From positions 12,146,183-12,210,182 of the forward strand of contig OY987238.1 of the NCBI GenBank assembly GCA_963920705.1: 64,000 nt of DNA, written 5' to 3'. This document shows, piece by piece, positions 60,960 through 64,000 of the stretch (positions are counted from its first letter, which is position 1; every line of letters starts with the position of its first letter). The notes under the pieces are model-generated. The model saw nothing but the letters and a program-made list of their open reading frames with translations. It did no database searches and was not told the DNA's origin. This stretch comes from Odiellus spinosus (taxonomy: Eukaryota > Arthropoda > Arachnida > Opiliones > Phalangiidae). The position numbers were made by a program, and so were the translations under genes.

Positions 60960-61297
60960 CAGAAGTAGATGAAACCCTCCTTTGAAGCCTATTACTCCCT
61001 GTTCTTGTCTACCTCTCTCTGTATGGGTTATTCTCAAAAGGCGCGATCCGTACGCCTCCTAACGGTAGATGTTTTCGGAGCGGGAGCTCGTCGAGCGAAT
61101 ATCTCTAGCAGCCTTGGAGTTCGTCCAAAAAACGTCGTCGTTTGTGGAGAGAGAGAATTTCCTATTTTCCGTAGACAGGGGGGTATGAAGTAGGACCCCT
61201 CCGATCTCGTAAAATTGGGAATTTTACTCATACAGAGAGGAACGCTATATGGAACATTGGAGTAGTAGACTTCAAAGGAGGGTTTCATCGGCTTCTG
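60960..61297. mobile_element. Family A foldback MITE, copy A4
   Basis: 338-bp copy with perfect 7-bp duplications GTATATC at 60953-60959 and 61298-61304. The left terminus reads CAGAAGTAGATG, with small changes from the other copies. The internal sequence is close to A2 and A3, which suggests recent mobility. Confidence 0.92.
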
Positions 61298-61304
61298 GTA
61301 TATC

Positions 61305-64000
61305 GTTAATCTTCAAAGTTTAGAAAAGTCTAAACAAGACCGATATTAAAATTTAGGCCTTAAGGAAAAACACGAAAACAATATTTACATCTTTTAATGA
61401 ATATTTTACAAATTGTAGACAAAGTTTTTAGCGCCAAAAGGGATTGAAAATAGTTTTAAAATTTAAAAGATAACTATGATTTGCAATCCGTAACTATATT
61501 GATTTAGAGTTCTAAATATGTAATTTACCATGGTAATAATAATTTAAACGCTTTGCTCTGGTAAAATTACCAAAATTTGGATTAAAATAAACAAATTGCT
61601 AAAAGAGGTCAAAGATTAAAGTTTTAAATCATTTTTTGCGGTTTAAAATATATCTCAACGTATTTATTATTTATTGAGGAATTATATGTTTTATTCGTTT
61701 AATTTATTATGCCCGTAGTACGTCTGTATGACATTGGTTTAAAGCCAATAGAGTTGAAGGCGAGGAACAACCACTTACCCATTTTTCCCCCTCTCCTTAT
61801 CACTACGCGTTGGATTCTGTAAATTGAATTTTGAAATTTTGACCGTAATGTTCCACTTTCCATCAAGCAGCAAACTGCAGTCGGTATAGCTTGCCTCTCA
61901 CAATCTCCGAATTGAGTCGTTATAAGGGTAGAAATGGTTGAAATCTTAAAGGAAAGGTGGAAAGGAATTAAGAAATTAATCGATTACTTATTGCTTGAAT
62001 TTCGTTGAACTTTTATTAATTAATGTATAAGAACCATTTTGCTTAAAAAAGTTATTTTTCATTCGAGTTGTTTTATCTATTTTAATACGAAAATTGCCTT
62101 TACTAGGAAATATCCGTTATACGTTTGGATAAGAAAATTTAAAAAAAGATTTGCTGAAAAATATATAAAATTTAAACCTAAATTATAAATATTAAATTCA
62201 TTATTTATTTATGATGACGATATAATTGAAATTAAACTTTATTTCAGAGAAAATCATATGATATTGAACTAAAAACTTCATTTACTAGACGTTTCTCATG
62301 AAGTTTTATTTCAATTTTATTTTAATTTTAAATTAATTGTCCTAAATTTTAATATTCTTATCCTTGTCGTTGGAATACGAGTAACTTATTGATAGATATC
62401 CTAATATGCAAGTTGCATTGCGATGTTAATGTTTTTTTAATCAATATTCAAAATACTAAAGAATCGCGTCGAAGATGAAAGATTTTCCAAAATCACTCGT
62501 AATTTCAATTCACCCTCTCTTTAAGTTTCTATTCCGTACTTTATCTTCTTCCCCCGATATTTCTGTATTCAGCCTCGTTCATTGAACGAATGAAAAGGGG
62601 GCGTTGCCCCTTCTCAACAGAACTCCTCGTGGTACCACTCTACGCTTGAAAATGAAAGTGATAGCTTTCGGTATAGATACGCTGGCGGGCGTTTCACGGA
62701 GTGGGATAAGGGAATTTGGCCACTGGTTCTACGATAAAACTAGCTTGAAAAATCGCCACTGTCCGACGAACGTGATGCCCTTTGGCTTCTAGGCGACGGA
62801 CATTTATCAGGGAAAACTCGAGAACTAGGGAGAGACGGAGAAGGAAACGAGCTCGGGTCGAGAAATACGTCTATATATATGAATCGAAGGGGCGAAGTAC
62901 TCTCACCATCGTCCCGAGCTCTGGAATTGGGTGTAAATCTAGATTTTGACGGCAACTAAGAGCAAATACCAAGTAATGTCTCTTTTAAAGGGATACTAGA
63001 CTCCAAAAACAATTTATTTTAATATATTTGTACTGTTAATATATATGAATTGAAACTTGTGAAATAGTTCGCGGTATTTTACAGTTAATTGCCAAAGATT
63101 CGCTAAGCCTAAAACAATTTCGAGGAAGTTTTAAACTGAAAATATTCTTGTGAAAACTGAGTTGCTGATGTCAATGAAGGTCATGGTATAAAGGTCATTT
63201 GAAGCTGTTTTTTGACGTAAGATCTTGATTCAGTTCCCATCAGATTCCATAATCCAAACAATCCGGATACGTTGCACGGTTTTGGGTTTTATTAATACAC
63301 CTTTTTTAAAAGAATTAGCTTACAAGTAAAATAATCAATTATGATTGGAAGACTCTACATTTTTACTAAAATTCTCAACTTAGCTAGTTTTAAATCTTAA
63401 TAGAGCTCGGTTACACGAAGAGCGCCTTCTGCTAAAGCTCTCTCAAACCCCTCAAATATAATATTATAACTTTAGATACGTGGATTTGGCTTTAAACTGT
63501 AAAGAGTCTGAAATAAATTTGGCAAGAGGTGCTAAATGTAGCGATCTAAAATCGACCTACAATTCTAGCTCTTGACTCTTAGACGACAGCCACTCAAACG
63601 TATTTGAGTTTAAATTGGAACACACGGAATGAAAATAAAAAAAATTGGGATCGAGGGGGAGATTTTGAAATGAATGCTCTCAAAAATCAGCGAGATTTGG
63701 CGGCAGACGGTATCTCAATCATTCCTTCTAACATTTTCTACAATATTGTTTACGAGAAATGTTGCAAACTAGTTGGAAGCTGAGGCGGAATAATACACAA
63801 TATTAAACCCCATAAGAATTGAAAAAGTTTCTCGTCATTTTTTCCGAATAAGAGCTTTCATTTCTTGGGAATATTGAAACAATGAATTGCAAAGGCACAG
63901 CGATATTGAAACCATTAATGATTGAATTAAATCTTTTAGTAAATTCACCCTCTATTTTATTTCTTCTAAATCGGTCGATAAACAAAAAAGAAAATTTTAG
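61305..64000. other. No gene recognised; one T2-like terminus
   Basis: Mostly unique. At 62985-63005 TTAA-AGGGATACTAGACTCC has the TTAAAGGRR signature, but no partner end was seen in the window. A GC-richer patch at 62585-62950 has short frames on both strands without domains. Confidence 0.45.

Noticed and set aside
62604..62955. Opposed short frames in a GC-richer patch
   Set aside because: Neither has a recognisable motif or splice context.

Overview
This window reads as nuclear DNA of an invertebrate animal, possibly an arthropod, but the species cannot be fixed from the sequence. It is AT-rich, has no bacterial-style operons, contains one clear spliced exon, and is packed with short non-autonomous transposons and minisatellites. 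Almost every open reading frame over 60 codons is either inside a tandem array or too short and compositionally plain to be a gene. The long ones (up to 356 codons near 58.4-59.5 kb) are artefacts of a 31-bp repeat that happens to lack stops.

The only confident coding sequence is one 122-nt exon at 31083-31204 (+). It has a proper acceptor and donor and encodes the end of an immunoglobulin domain that resembles the first Ig domain of the nephrin/Neph family (SNS, Hibris, Kirre, Roughest). I see no neighbouring exon, so most of the window is probably two very long introns of that gene. A second, weaker coding candidate at 16051-16150 lies inside a transposable element.

Mobile DNA, region by region. 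(1) Three families share CA...TG ends and 7-bp target duplications: family A (44.5, 45.5, 51.9 and 61.0 kb), family D (8.2 and 29.0 kb) and one 725-bp element F (15.8-16.6 kb). (2) T2/Kolobok-like MITEs with TTAA targets and the terminus AGGGAGAATG occur at 1.2, 2.2, 14.9, 15.4, 24.1, 36.5 and 53.4 kb, with two giant hairpins at 17.0 and 60.0 kb. (3) Family B (terminus TTAA-AGTGAGGCTG) occurs at 11.8, 26.7, 28.2, 30.2, 37.3, 49.8 and 55.6 kb. (4) Family C, with TA targets and ends like GCYRCGKTCAYACTAG, occurs at 3.3-4.0, 27.4, 30.3-31.0, 33.7, 45.4-46.1, 47.6, 50.7 and 56.1 kb, and is often nested. (5) Smaller foldback elements E, G, H, L and N are also present.

Tandem DNA makes up about 15 percent of the window by my tally of the listed array lengths. 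Periods are 30 bp (7.0, 34.9 and 40.5 kb), 39-42 bp (12.7 kb), 172 bp (21.1 and 48.5 kb), 24 bp (23.0 kb), 28 bp (37.9 kb), 40 bp (38.9 kb), 23-24 bp (46.8 kb), 15-16 bp (56.3 kb) and 31 bp (58.1 kb). Several arrays show ordered blocks of variants, which points to stepwise local amplification. No tRNA or rRNA gene and no CRISPR array was found. All percentages, divergences and alignments here were made by eye.
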